NCBI GenBank assembly: GCA_035772405.1
Contig: JAYKKM010000341.1
Coordinates: 1,998,501 to 2,062,500 of the forward strand
Length of the DNA: 64,000 bases
Direction: 5' to 3'
Source of the DNA: Chrysogorgia sp. JL179-B06
Taxonomy: Eukaryota; Cnidaria; Anthozoa; Scleralcyonacea; Chrysogorgiidae
Under the pieces are notes generated by a model. The model was given only the letters and a program-made list of their open reading frames with translations. It was not told the origin of the DNA and did not search any database. Made by a program: the position numbers and the translations under genes. Below, piece after piece: positions 44,101-56,035 of the stretch (positions within the stretch are counted from its first letter, which is position 1; every line of letters starts with the position of its first letter).

Positions 44101-47100
44101 ATAGTTTTAATATGCAGCAACTATAGTTTTAATATGCAGCAACTATAGTTTTAATATGCAGCAACTATAGTTTTAATATGCAGCAACTATAGTTTTAATA
44201 TGCAGCAACTATAGTTTTAATATGCAGCAACTATAGTTTTAATATGCAGCAACTATAGTTTTAATGCAGCAACTATAGTTTTAATGCAGCAACTATAGTT
44301 TTAATATGCAGCAACTATAGTTTTAATATGCAGCAACTATAGTTTTAATATGCAGCAACTATAGTTTTAATATGCAGCAACTATAGTTTTAATATGCAGC
44401 AACTATAGTTTTAATATGCAGCAACTATAGTTTTAATATGCAGCAACTATAGTTTTAATATGCAGCAACTATAGTTTTAATATGCAGCAACTATAGTTTT
44501 AATATGCAGCAACTATAGTTTTAATATGCAGCAACTATAGTTTTAATATGCAGCAACTATAGTTTTAATATGCAGCAACTATAGTTTTAATATGCAGCAA
44601 CTATAGTTTTAATATGCAGCAACTATAGTTTTAATATGCAGCAACTATAGTTTTAATATGCAGCAACTATAGTTTTAATATGCAGCAACTATAGTTTTAA
44701 TATGCAGCAACTATAGTTTTAATATGCAGCAACTATAGTTTTAATATGCAGCAACTATAGTTTTAATATGCAGCAACTATAGTTTTAATATGCAGCAACT
44801 ATAGTTTTAATTTGCAGCAACTATAGTTTTAATATGCAGCAACTATAGTTTTAATATGCAGCAACTATAGTTTTAATATGCAGCAACTATAGTTTTAATA
44901 TGCAGCAACTATAGTTTTAATATGCAGCAACTATAGTTTTAATATGCAGCAACTATAGTTTTAATATGCAGCAACTATAGTTTTAATTTGCAGCAACTAT
45001 AGTTTTAATATGCAGCAACTATAGTTTTAATATGCAGCAACTATAGTTTTAATATGCAGCAACTATAGTTTTAATATGCAGCAACTATAGTTTTAATATG
45101 CAGCAACTATAGTTTTAATATGCAGCAACTATAGTTTTAATATGCAGCAACTATAGTTTTAATATGCAGCAACTATAGTTTTAATATGCAGCAACTATAG
45201 TTTTAATATGCAGCAACTATAGTTTTAATATGCAGCAACTATAGTTTTAATATGCAGCAACTATAGTTTTAATATGCAGCAACTATAGTTTTAATATGCA
45301 GCAACTATAGTTTTAATATGCAGCAACTATAGTTTTAATATGCAGCAACTATAGTTTTAATATGCAGCAACTATAGTTTTAATATGCAGCAACTATAGTT
45401 TTAATATGCAGCAACTATAGTTTTAATATGCAGCAACTATAGTTTTAATATGCAGCAACTATAGTTTTAATATGCAGCAACTATAGTTTTAATATGCAGC
45501 AACTATAGTTTTAATATGCAGCAACTATAGTTTTAATATGCAGCAACTATAGTTTTAATATGCAGCAACTATAGTTTTAATATGCAGCAACTATAGTTTT
45601 AATATGCAGCAACTATAGTTTTAATATGCAGCAACTATAGTTTTAATATGCAGCAACTATAGTTTTAATATGCAGCAACTATAGTTTTAATATGCAGCAA
45701 CTATAGTTTTAATATGCAGCAACTATAGTTTTAATATGCAGCAACTATAGTTTTAATATGCAGCAACTATAGTTTTAATATGCAGCGACTATAGTTTTAA
45801 TTTGCAGCAACTATAGTTTTAATATGCAGCAACTATAGTTTTAATATGCAGCAACTATAGTTTTAATATGCAGCGACTATAGTTTTAATTTGCAGCAACT
45901 ATAGTTTTAATATGCAGCGACTATAGTTTTAATTTGCAGCAACTATAGTTTTAATTTCCAGCAACTATAGTTTTAATTTGCAGCAACTATAGTTTTAATA
46001 TGCAGCAACTATAGTTTTAATATGCAGCAACTATAGTTTTAATTTGCAGCAACTATAGTTTTAATATGCAGCAACTATAGTTTTAATATGCAGCAACTAT
46101 AGTTTTAATATGCAGCAACTATAGTTTTAATATGCAGCAACTATAGTTTTAATTTGCAGCAACTATAGTTTTAATATGCAGCAACTATAGTTTTAATATG
46201 CAGCAACTATAGTTTTAATATGCAGCAACTATAGTTTTAATTTGCAGCAACTATAGTTTTAATATGCAGCAACTATAGTTTTAATATGCAGCAACTATAG
46301 TTTTAATATGCAGCAACTATAGTTTTAATTTGCAGCAACTATAGTTTTAATATGCAGCAACTATAGTTTTAATTTGCAGCAACTATAGTTTTAATATGCA
46401 GCAACTATAGTTTTAATATGCAGCAACTATAGTTTTAATATGCAGCAACTATAGTTTTAATATGCAGCAACTATAGTTTTAATATGCAGCAACTATAGTT
46501 TTAATTTGCAGCAACTATAGTTTTAATATGCAGCAACTATAGTTTTAATATGCAGCAACTATAGTTTTAATTTGCAGCAACTATAGTTTTAATATGCAGC
46601 AACTATAGTTTTAATATGCAGCAACTATAGTTTTAATATGCAGCAACTATAGTTTTAATTTGCAGCGACTATAGTTTTAATTTGCAGCAACTATAGTTTT
46701 AATATGCAGCAACTATAGTTTTAATATGCAGCAACTATAGTTTTAATATGCAGCAACTATAGTTTTAATATGCAGCAACTATAGTTTTAATATGCAGCAA
46801 CTATAGTTTTAATATGCAGCAACTATAGTTTTAATATGCAGCAACTATAGTTTTAATATGCAGCAACTCTAGTTTTAATATGCAGCAACTATAGTTTTAA
46901 TATGCAGCAACTATAGTTTTAATATGCAGCAACTATAGTTTTAATATGCAGCAACTATAGTTTTAATATGCAGCAACTATAGTTTTAATATGCAGCAACT
47001 ATAGTTTTAATATGCAGCAACTATAGTTTTAATATGCAGCAACTATAGTTTTAATATGCAGCAACTATAGTTTTAATTTGCAGCGACTATAGTTTTAATA

Positions 47101-50100
47101 TGCAGCGACTATAGTTTTAATATGCAGCAACTATAGTTTTAATTTGCAGCAACTATAGTTTTAATATGCAGCAACTATAGTTTTAATATGCAGCAACTAT
47201 AGTTTTAATATGCAGCAACTATAGTTTTAATATGCAGCAACTATAGTTTTAATATGCAGCAACTATAGTTTTAATATGCAGCGACTATAGTTTTAATATG
47301 CAGCAACTATAGTTTTAATATGCAGCAACTATAGTTTTAATATGCAGCAACTATAGTTTTAATTTGCAGCAACTATAGTTTTAATATGCAGCAACTATAG
47401 TTTTAATATGCAGCAACTATAGTTTTAATATGCAGCAACTATAGTTTTAATATGCAGCAACTATAGTTTTAATATGCAGCAACTATAGTTTTAATTTGCA
47501 GCAACTATAGTTTTAATATGCAGCAACTATAGTTTTAATTTGCAGCAACTATAGTTTTAATTTGCAGCAACTATAGTTTTAATTTGCAGCAACTATAGTT
47601 TTAATATGCAGCAACTATAGTTTTAATTTGCAGCAACTATAGTTTTAATATGCAGCAACTATAGTTTTAATATGCAGCAACTATAGTTTTAATTTGCAGC
47701 AACTATAGTTTTAATATGCAGCAACTATAATTTTAATATGCAGCAACTATAGTTTTAATTTGCAGCGACTATAGTTTTAATATGCAGCAACTATAGTTTT
47801 AATATGCAGCAACTATAGTTTTAATTTGCAGCAACTATAGTTTTAATATGCAGCAACTATAGTTTTAATATGCAGCAACTATAGTTTTAATATGCAGCAA
47901 CTATAGTTTTAATTTGCAGCGACTATAGTTTTAATATGCAGCAACTATAGTTTTAATATGCAGCAACTATAGTTTTAATATGCAGCAACTATAGTTTTAA
48001 TATGCAGCAACTATAGTTTTAATATGCAGCAACTATAGTTTTAATTTGCAGCAACTATAGTTTTAATATGCAGCGACTATAGTTTTAATATGCAGCAACT
48101 CTAGTTTTAATTTGCAGCAACTATAGTTTTAATATGCAGCAACTATAGTTTTAATTTGCAGCAACTATAGTTTTAATTTGCAGCAACTATAGTTTTAATT
48201 TGCAGCAACTATAGTTTTAATATGCAGCAACTATAGTTTTAATATGCAGCAACTATAGTATTAATATGCAGCAACTATAGTTTTAATTTGCAGCAACTAT
48301 AGTTTTAATATGCAGCAACTATAGTTTTAATATGCAGCAACTATAGTTTTAATATGCAGCAACTATAGTTTTAATATGCAGCAACTATAGTTTTAATATG
48401 CAGCGACTATAGTTTTAATATGCAGCAACTATAGTTTTAATATGCAGCAACTATAGTTTTAATATGCAGCAACTATAGTTTTAATTTGCAGCGACTATAG
48501 TTTTAATTTGCAGCGACTATAGTTTTAATATGCAGCAACTATAGTTTTAATATGCAGCAACTATAGTTTTAATATGCAACAACTATAGTTTTAATATGCA
48601 GCAACTATAGTTTTAATATGCAGCAACTATAGTTTTAATATGCAGCAACTATAGTTTTAATTTGCAGCAACTATAGTTTTAATATGCAGCAACTATAGTT
48701 TTAATATGCAGCAACTATAGTTTTAATATGCAGCAACTATAGTTTTAATATGCAGCGACTATAGTTTTAATATGCAGCAACTATAGTTTTAATATGCAGC
48801 AACTATAGTTTTAATATGCAGCAACTATAGTTTTAATATGCAGCAACTATAGTTTTAATATGCAGCAACTATAGTTTTAATATGCAGCAACTATAGTTTT
48901 AATATGCAGCGACTATAGTTTTAATATGCAGCAACTATAGTTTTAATATGCAGCAACTATAGTTTTAATATGCAGCAACTATAGTTTTAATATGCAGCAA
49001 CTATAGTTTTAATATGCAGCAACTATAGTTTTAATTTGCAGCAACTATAGTTTTAATTTGCAGCAACTCTAGTTTTAATATGCAGCAACTATAGTTTTAA
49101 TATGCAGCAACTATAGTTTTAATATGCAGCAACTATAGTTTTAATTTGCAGCAACTATAGTTTTAATATGCAGCAACTATAGTTTTAATATGCAGCAACT
49201 ATAGTTTTAATTTGCAGCAACTATAGTTTTAATATGCAGCAACTATAGTTTTAATTTGCAGCGACTATAGTTTTAATATGCAGCAACTATAGTTTTAATA
49301 TGCAGCAACTATAGTTTTAATATGCAGCAACTATAGTTTTAATATGCAGCGACTATAGTTTTAATATGCAGCAACTATAGTTTTAATTTGCAGCAACTAT
49401 AGTTTTAATATGCAGCGACTATAGTTTTAATATGCAGCAACTATAGTTTTAATTTGCAGCAACTATAGTTTTAATATGCAGCAACTATAGTTTTAATATG
49501 CAGCAACTATAGTTTTAATTTGCAGCAACTATAGTTTTAATATGCAGCAACTATTGTTTTAATATGCAACAACTATAGTTTTAATATGCAGCAACTATAG
49601 TTTTAATTTGCAGCAACTATAGTTTTAATTTGCAGCAACTATAGTTTTAATTTGCAGCAACTATTGTTTTAATATGCAGCAACTATAGTTTTAATATGCA
49701 GCAACTATAGTTTTAATTTGCAGCAACTATTGTTTTAATATGCAGCAACTATAGTTTTAATATGCAGCAACTATAGTTTTAATATGCAGCAACTATAGTT
49801 TTAATATGCAGCAACTATAGTTTTAATTTGCAGCAACTATTGTTTTAATATGCAGCAACTATAGTTTTAATATGCAGCAACTATAGTTTTAATATGCAGC
49901 AACTATAGTTTTAATATGCAGCAACTATAGTTTTAATTTGCAGCAACTATAGTTTTAATATGCAGCAACTATAGTTTTAATATGCAGCGACTATAGTTTT
50001 AATTTGCAGCAACTATAGTTTTAATTTGCAGCAACTATAGTTTTAATATGCAGCGACTATAGTTTTAATATGCAGCAACTATAGTTTTAATTTGCAGCAA

Positions 50101-53002
50101 CTATAGTTTTAATATGCAGCAACTATAGTTTTAATTTGCAGCAACTATAGTTTTAATATGCAGCAACTATAGTTTTAATATGCAGCGACTATAGTTTTAA
50201 TTTGCAGCAACTATAGTTTTAATATGCAGCGACTATAGTTTTAATTTGCAGCAACTATAGTTTTAATTTCCAGCAACTATAGTTTTAATTTGCAGCAACT
50301 ATAGTTTTAATATGCAGCAACTATAGTTTTAATATGCAGCAACTATAGTTTTAATTTGCAGCAACTATAGTTTTAATATGCAGCAACTATAGTTTTAATA
50401 TGCAGCAACTATAGTTTTAATATGCAGCAACTATAGTTTTAATATGCAGCAACTCTAGTTTTAATATGCAGCAACTATAGTTTTAATATGCAGCAACTAT
50501 AGTTTTAATATGCAGCAACTATAGTTTTAATATGCAGCAACTATAGTTTTAATATGCAGCAACTATAGTTTTAATATGCAGCAACTATAGTTTTAATTTG
50601 CAGCAACTATAGTTTTAATTTGCAGCAACTATAGTTTTAATATGCAGCAACTATAGTTTTAATATGCAGCAACTATAGTTTTAATATGCAGCAACTATAG
50701 TTTTAATATGCAGCAACTATAGTTTTAATTTGCAGCAACTATAGTTTTAATATGCAGCAACTATAGTTTTAATATGCAGCGACTATAGTTTTAATTTGCA
50801 GCAACTATAGTTTTAATTTGCAGCAACTATAGTTTTAATATGCAGCGACTATAGTTTTAATATGCAGCAACTATAGTTTTAATTTGCAGCAACTATAGTT
50901 TTAATATGCAGCAACTATAGTTTTAATTTGCAGCAACTATAGTTTTAATATGCAGCAACTATAGTTTTAATATGCAGCGACTATAGTTTTAATTTGCAGC
51001 AACTATAGTTTTAATATGCAGCGACTATAGTTTTAATTTGCAGCAACTATAGTTTTAATTTCTAGCAACTATAGTTTTAATTTGCAGCAACTATAGTTTT
51101 AATATGCAGCAACTATAGTTTTAATATGCAGCAACTCTAGTTTTAATTTGCAGCAACTATAGTTTTAATTTGCAGCAACTATAGTTTTAATTTGCAGCAA
51201 CTATAGTTTTAATATGCAGCAACTATAGTTTTAATATGCAGCAACTATAGTTTTAATATGCAGCAACTATAGTTTTAATTTGCAGCGACTATAGTTTTAA
51301 TATGCAGCAACTATAGTTTTAATATGCAGCAACTATAGTTTTAATATGCAGCAACTATAGTTTTAATTTGCAGCGACTATAGTTTTAATATGCAGCAACT
51401 ATAGTTTTAATATGCAGCAACTATAGTTTTAATATGCAGCAACTATAGTTTTAATTTGCAGCAACTATAGTTTTAATATGCAGCAACTATAGTTTTAATA
51501 TGCAGCAACTATAGTTTTAATTTGCAGCAACTATAGTTTTAATTTGCAGCAACTATAGTTTTAATTTGCAGCAACTATAGTTTTAATTTGCAGCAACTAT
51601 AGTTTTAATATGCAGCAACTATAGTTTTAATATGCAGCGACTATAGTTTTAATATGCAGCAACTATAGTTTTAATATGCAGCAACTATAGTTTTAATATG
51701 CAGCAACTATAGTTTTAATATGCAGCAACTATAGTTTTAATATGCAGCAACTATAGTTTTAATATGCAGCAACTATAGTTTTAATATGCAGCAACTATAG
51801 TTTTAATATGCAGCAACTATAGTTTTAATATGCAGCAACTCTAGTTTTAATTTGCAGCAACTATAGTTTTAATTTGCAGCAACTATAGTTTTAATATGCA
51901 GCAACTATAGTTTTAATATGCAGCAACTATAGTTTTAATATGCAGCAACTATAGTTTTAATATGCAGCAACTATAGTTTTAATATGCAGCGACTATAGTT
52001 TTAATATGCAGCAACTATAGTTTTAATATGCAGCAACTATAGTTTTAATATGCAGCAACTATAGTTTTAATTTGCAGCGACTATAGTTTTAATATGCAGC
52101 AACTATAGTTTTAATATGCAGCAACTATAGTTTTAATATGCAGCAACTATAGTTTTAATTTGCAGCAACTATAGTTTTAATATGCAGCAACTATAGTTTT
52201 AATATGCAGCAACTATAGTTTTAATTTGCAGCAACTATAGTTTTAATTTGCAGCAACTATAGTTTTAATTTGCAGCAACTATAGTTTTAATTTGCAGCAA
52301 CTATAGTTTTAATATGCAGCAACTATAGTTTTAATATGCAGCGACTATAGTTTTAATATGCAGCAACTATAGTTTTAATTTGCAGCAACTATAGTTTTAA
52401 TTTGCAGCAACTATAGTTTTAATTTGCAGCAACTATAATTTTAATTTGCAGCAACTATAGTTTTAATTTGCAGCAACTATAGTTTAATTTCCAGCAAGTA
52501 ACTATAGTTTAATTTCCAGCAACTATAGTTTAATTTGCAGCAACTATAGTTTTAATTTCCAGCAACTATAGTTTTAATTTGCAGAAACTATAGTATTAAT
52601 TTGCAGTAACTATAGTTTTAATTTGTAGTAACTATAGTTTTAATTTGCAGCAACTCTAGTTTTAATTTGCAGCAACTATAATTTTAATTTGCAGCAACTC
52701 TAGTTTTAATTTGCAGCAACTATAGTTTTAATTTGCAGCAACTATAGTTTTAATTTGCAGCAACTATAATTTTAATTTGCAGCAACTATAGTTTTAATTT
52801 GCAGCAACTATAGTTTTAAGTTAATTATAGTTTTAAGTTAATAATAATTTGCATCAATAATTTTAGAAAAAACTGATATTTTTATGATGCAACAATTAGT
52901 TTTTTTATTTTTAGAAATGTTTTTCAGCATGTTCCCAGTGGGCCACCATATATATAGTTCATTGGACTAAATAAGAGTTTTTGTTTTTGTTTTGACAAAC
53001 AG
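41104..53002 (+). other. Intron 1 of the receptor gene
   Basis: An intron of 11,899 bases in phase 1 from GTAAGT to TTTTGACAAACAG. About 160 bases at each end are unique; nearly all the rest is one satellite array (next entry). Confidence 0.85.
41268..52840 (+). repeat. 22-bp intronic satellite array, about 525 units
   Basis: Every unit contains CAGCAACTATAG followed by TTTTAATNTG, where N is A or T. Positions of successive units show a 22-base period over about 11.5 kb, with a few one- to five-base indels (e.g. near 43071, 43550, 44014, 44265). Two main variants differ at N; a third has CAGCGAC. The outer units (41270-41590 and 52440-52840) are more divergent, with TTTCCAGC, TTTGCAGT and AATTATAG forms, while the centre is nearly uniform. 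Each unit has the 10-base palindrome AACTATAGTT. No frame is open through it on either strand, so it encodes no protein. No relative is seen elsewhere in the window. Confidence 0.97.
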
Positions 53003-54881
53003 GAATCTGCATCGCCGTACGGGAAAAGATACAATATCGATCGGATAACGAAACGGTGATACAAGTGATAAGAAAACTGGTGGCAGAAAAACGAGCTCGA
53101 GTTTTGATAGTATTTTGCAGCAAGAAAGAAACCATCACGCAGTTGCTGCGCGTAGCAAAGTCGGAGAACGTCGTGGATAGTTTCCAGTGGATCGGTTCTG
53201 ACTCGTGGCTCACCGTCAGTTGGCTCGGCGAACTCCAGCCGATGGTTCGCGGGCTCATCTCGGTGCGACCAAAGTCCAAATCTATCGCGAGTTTCCGGAA
53301 ATACTTCCTCCAGCGAATGCCGAGCTCTAACGACGTGAACCCGTGGTTTCGGGAATTTTTCCAAGGAGCAGTTAAATGCAATCCGTTATCTAGCCGACGA
53401 CGCGAACGCTATCCAGATTGCACGTCCCAGCATTCGTTGCGAAATGCCACGCTGAAGATAGATAGCGGCGTATCGCGCACCATAAACGCGGTGTACGCAT
53501 TCGCGTATGCGCTTCAAAAAATCCAAGCGAAATGCGGAGAAAAGCGCGAAATTTGCGCTGCAATGAAAGCGACGTCGGGGAAAGACTTGCTGTCGGCTCT
53601 ATACGACATTACGTTCGATGGTTTGGACGGAGAGCGGGTGAACTTCGAGAAAAATGGCGACGCACCGGCGAAATACAACATATACTATTTCCAAGAATCT
53701 GGAGGGACATTCAAAAATGTCCTCGTGGGAGAATGGTTCGGAAATCTGAGCATGCAATCCACGTTCGAAAAGAGCTTCAAACCACTGGTCTCGTTCTGTG
53801 GTACTTCGTGTAAGCACAACGAAGTGAAGCGCTTCAACGGTAAGCAGTCTTGCTGTTGGGAATGCGCGAAGTGCACGGGAAACGAGTTTGCCTTCAACAA
53901 GACGCACTGCAAGACGTGCCCGCGAGGCTTCTGGCCCGACAGCGGTCAGCAACGCTGCGTTCAACTCTCGTCCAAGTACTTCACTTTCAACCGGGATTAC
54001 GTCGGTTTGCACCTGGTCCTTCCTCCTCTCGTCGTCTCTATTCTCGGAATCGTGTCTGTCATCTTCATAGCGGCGATATTCGTTAAGTACAACAATACGC
54101 CGCTCGTGAAGGCCTCGGGCCGCGAGCTCTCCTTCCTACTGTTGACAGGCCTATTACTCTGCTACGGCGTCCTAGCGGTATGCCTGATGAAACCGTCGCC
54201 CTACGTTTGCCTGCTGGAGTTCATACTGGACAGCTTGCCCTTCACGATATGCTACGCCGCCGTGATCGTCAAAACCAACCGCATCTCGCGGATCTTCAAC
54301 CGCCGCAACCTCGCCAAACGCCCGCAGTTCATACACCCGCAATCCCAAATCTGTTTCTCGTTCTCTCTCGTCGCTATTCAAGTGATGCTACTCACCGCGT
54401 TCTGCATCCTACAACTTCCGCGTGCAGAACTCTTGTACCTCTCCGTCTCCGACGTGGTCCTCGTCTGCGCCATCTCCGACAAAGACTTTCTCCTTTCCCA
54501 GATCTACAACTTCGTCCTGATCATCATCTGTACATACTACGCGTTCAAAACGAGACGAAGTCCCATGAACTTCAACGAGGCGAAGTACATCGCGTTTGCG
54601 ATGTATTGCACATGCGTACTGTGGCTGGCGTTCATTACGGTGTACGTCGTACAAACTGATGTCATGCTCAAATCGTCCATTCGATGCATCAGCATGTCCC
54701 TATTTGCCACCATTCTTCTCGTGTGTCTTTTTGTCCCCAAGGTTTACATCATTATTTTTAAGCCTTCGGAAAACAGGAAAAGAGCAACGCTACCTTCGCA
54801 CAGTCTCTCGAGTCTGAACGGTGACCAAGCAGGACAGACAAGATCCAACAATGCTTTGCACAACGACATTAATAATACAAG
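53003..54881 (+). CDS. Metabotropic glutamate receptor-like protein, exon 2
   Basis: Exon 2 encodes residues 226-851 and two bases of codon 852. It completes the Venus-flytrap domain (ICIAVREKI at the join; FQWIGSDSW with Asp292 matching mGluR1 Asp318; Lys414 in AAMK matching Lys409), the cysteine-rich linker (about 491-544; CGTSC, CCWECAKC, CKTCPRGFWP) and seven transmembrane helices (about 558-812). Motifs in the helices include NNTPLVKASGRELSF after helix 1, FNEAKYIAFAMYCTC at helix 6 and VPKVYIIIF at helix 7. The receptor is expected at the plasma membrane as a disulphide-linked dimer coupled to G proteins, sensing an amino acid. The exon ends ACAAG|GTGAGT; if that donor is not used, translation stops at the TGA at 54883. 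Glutamate as ligand is inferred from the conserved residues. Confidence 0.92.
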
Positions 54882-54924
54882 GTGAGTGGACTGAAGAAGA
54901 TCGTCGAGCTATGTGTTACTATGA

Positions 54925-55012
54925 CGATACATGGACGATCGTCAAGCTCAAGGACAGAGATCGAACCTGTACCGTTCTGATTGCCGGTGAGACGTTCTAA
55001 CAACTGAACAAC
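54925..55012 (-). mobile_element. SINE family 1, minus-strand copy
   Basis: Reverse complement reads GTTAGAACGTCTCACCGGC, then GGTTCGATCTCTGTCC, then the GCTTGACGATCGTCCATGT body. It begins about 40 bases after the exon 2 donor and faces the copy at 55101-55240. Confidence 0.65.
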
Positions 55013-55100
55013 CGAATGATGTACTGGTTCAATTGGTATACGTATACTGCCTATCATGCGGTAGTCATTATATATCGCATTACTGATAACCCAGGCAGTA

Positions 55101-55240
55101 CATCTCGGTAGCTCAATGATTAGAGCGTCTCACTGGTAATCAAACGTTCGATCCCTATCCGGGATGATTTGATCTTGACGATCGTATATCGTCTGTCTAC
55201 TCCAAGCTCCCACATCAACTACAGCAATGTACAGTATATA
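55101..55240 (+). mobile_element. SINE family 1, best-preserved copy
   Basis: The head CTCGGTAGCTCAATGATTAG, then AGCGTCTCACTGGTAATC, then CGTTCGATCCCTATCCGGGA has good A and B boxes and an anticodon loop CTGGTAA (GGT, threonine). The body GATCTTGACGATCGTATATC and TCTGTCTACTCC follows. The amino-acid acceptor stem is not closed, so I call a SINE and not a tRNA gene. Confidence 0.7.
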
Positions 55241-55276
55241 TTTCTCGCTGGAGCTTTGAAGGGCTCTTACAGGTGT

Positions 55277-55436
55277 TCTAAAGCCGGTTTACCACTAGGC
55301 GGGGTTTTTCGCGCGAAGCGACTTTTTCTTTTGTCTTATAAGCTCTCGGCTGGAACTAATTAGAAATCTTTTCAATTTGAACAATAAAAAGTCGCTTCGC
55401 GCAAAAAAGTCGTCTAGTGGAAAACGGGCTTTAGTT
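55277..55436. mobile_element. Small inverted-repeat element (MITE)
   Basis: AAAGCCGGTTTACCACTAGG at the left is mirrored by CTAGTGGAAAACGGGCTTT at the right, and CGCGAAGCGACTTTTTC by AAAAAGTCGCTTCGCGC. About 160 bases, in the receptor intron. Confidence 0.65.
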
Positions 55437-55860
55437 GTTCTCGGGAGATAACCGTATTCTCTCTTTTTTCGTTAGCAATGATTGGAGGAAGAATGGAGAT
55501 AAGGTAATGACATATTGCTTGAAAAGTTTACTTAGGTGGAATTATGGCAAAAATGCTCTTGTGTTACATTGTAATTCAAGTGAGGCCGGGATCACCGACA
55601 TTTTGCTCTGTAAGTGAAATTTACTTTGTATCGTCCAATCACAAGCGAGGTATAGATTCTGTAACTAATTAGACAACAGCCTCTGACAGACAGGGTGCTG
55701 TTATAGATGATTTGGTTGTTAATGTGCGCATTTACCGTTGTTGTCGTCATCATTGCTGTTGTCGTTCTTGATCTTGTCTTTGTTATTGTTGTTGTCTTGT
55801 GGTGATAATTGCTTCAACAGTCTCTGCACTCGCTCTGTTTCCATTCCAGAACGACGGAAG

Positions 55861-56025
55861 CGGCACTTACCGTCCACGAAGCTCAACAGATCCAAAAAGA
55901 TTCGACAATGATCGAAAGTCATGGCGGTATTCTCTACCTCCGGAACAATTATCCCTGACATCAGAACCCCGGAAACTAGACAACGAAGAGGAAATGGAGA
56001 TGGAAATGAGAGGGTTGATAGAAAG
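55861..56025 (+). CDS. Possible cassette exon 3 of the receptor tail
   Basis: An open frame (GTYRPRSSTDPKRFDNDRK and on to MRGLIE) is followed by a donor GAAAG|GTGAGA at 56026. Its last two bases join exon 4 in phase (AG|A, arginine). The strongest acceptor, TTCCATTCCAG ending at 55849, gives 176 bases and shifts the frame, reaching a stop after 33 codons. Using AG at 55859-55860 gives exactly 165 bases and keeps both joins in frame, adding 55 hydrophilic, charged residues to the cytoplasmic tail. Exon 2 can also join exon 4 directly. I infer an optional exon; which acceptor is used cannot be settled here. Confidence 0.45.
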
Positions 56026-56035
56026 GTGAGATATG

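Noticed and set aside
41268..52840. CRISPR-like array
   Set aside because: Regular short repeats are present but there are no spacers: units are directly adjacent and identical, and the context is an animal intron. It is a satellite.
52924..53381. Minus-strand frames of 140-146 codons opposite receptor exon 2
   Set aside because: They overlap the sense coding sequence of a well-supported exon and have no family features.
53599..54740. Other long frames overlapping receptor exon 2 on both strands
   Set aside because: They are shadows of the GC-richer receptor coding frame.
55101..55170. Functional threonine tRNA gene
   Set aside because: The anticodon arm looks good, but the ends do not pair and several copies with the same downstream body exist, so it is a SINE head.
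55735..55800. Coding meaning of the GTT/GTC-rich stretch before exon 3
   Set aside because: It is a low-complexity tract upstream of the acceptor; the frame through it lacks an ATG supported by context.
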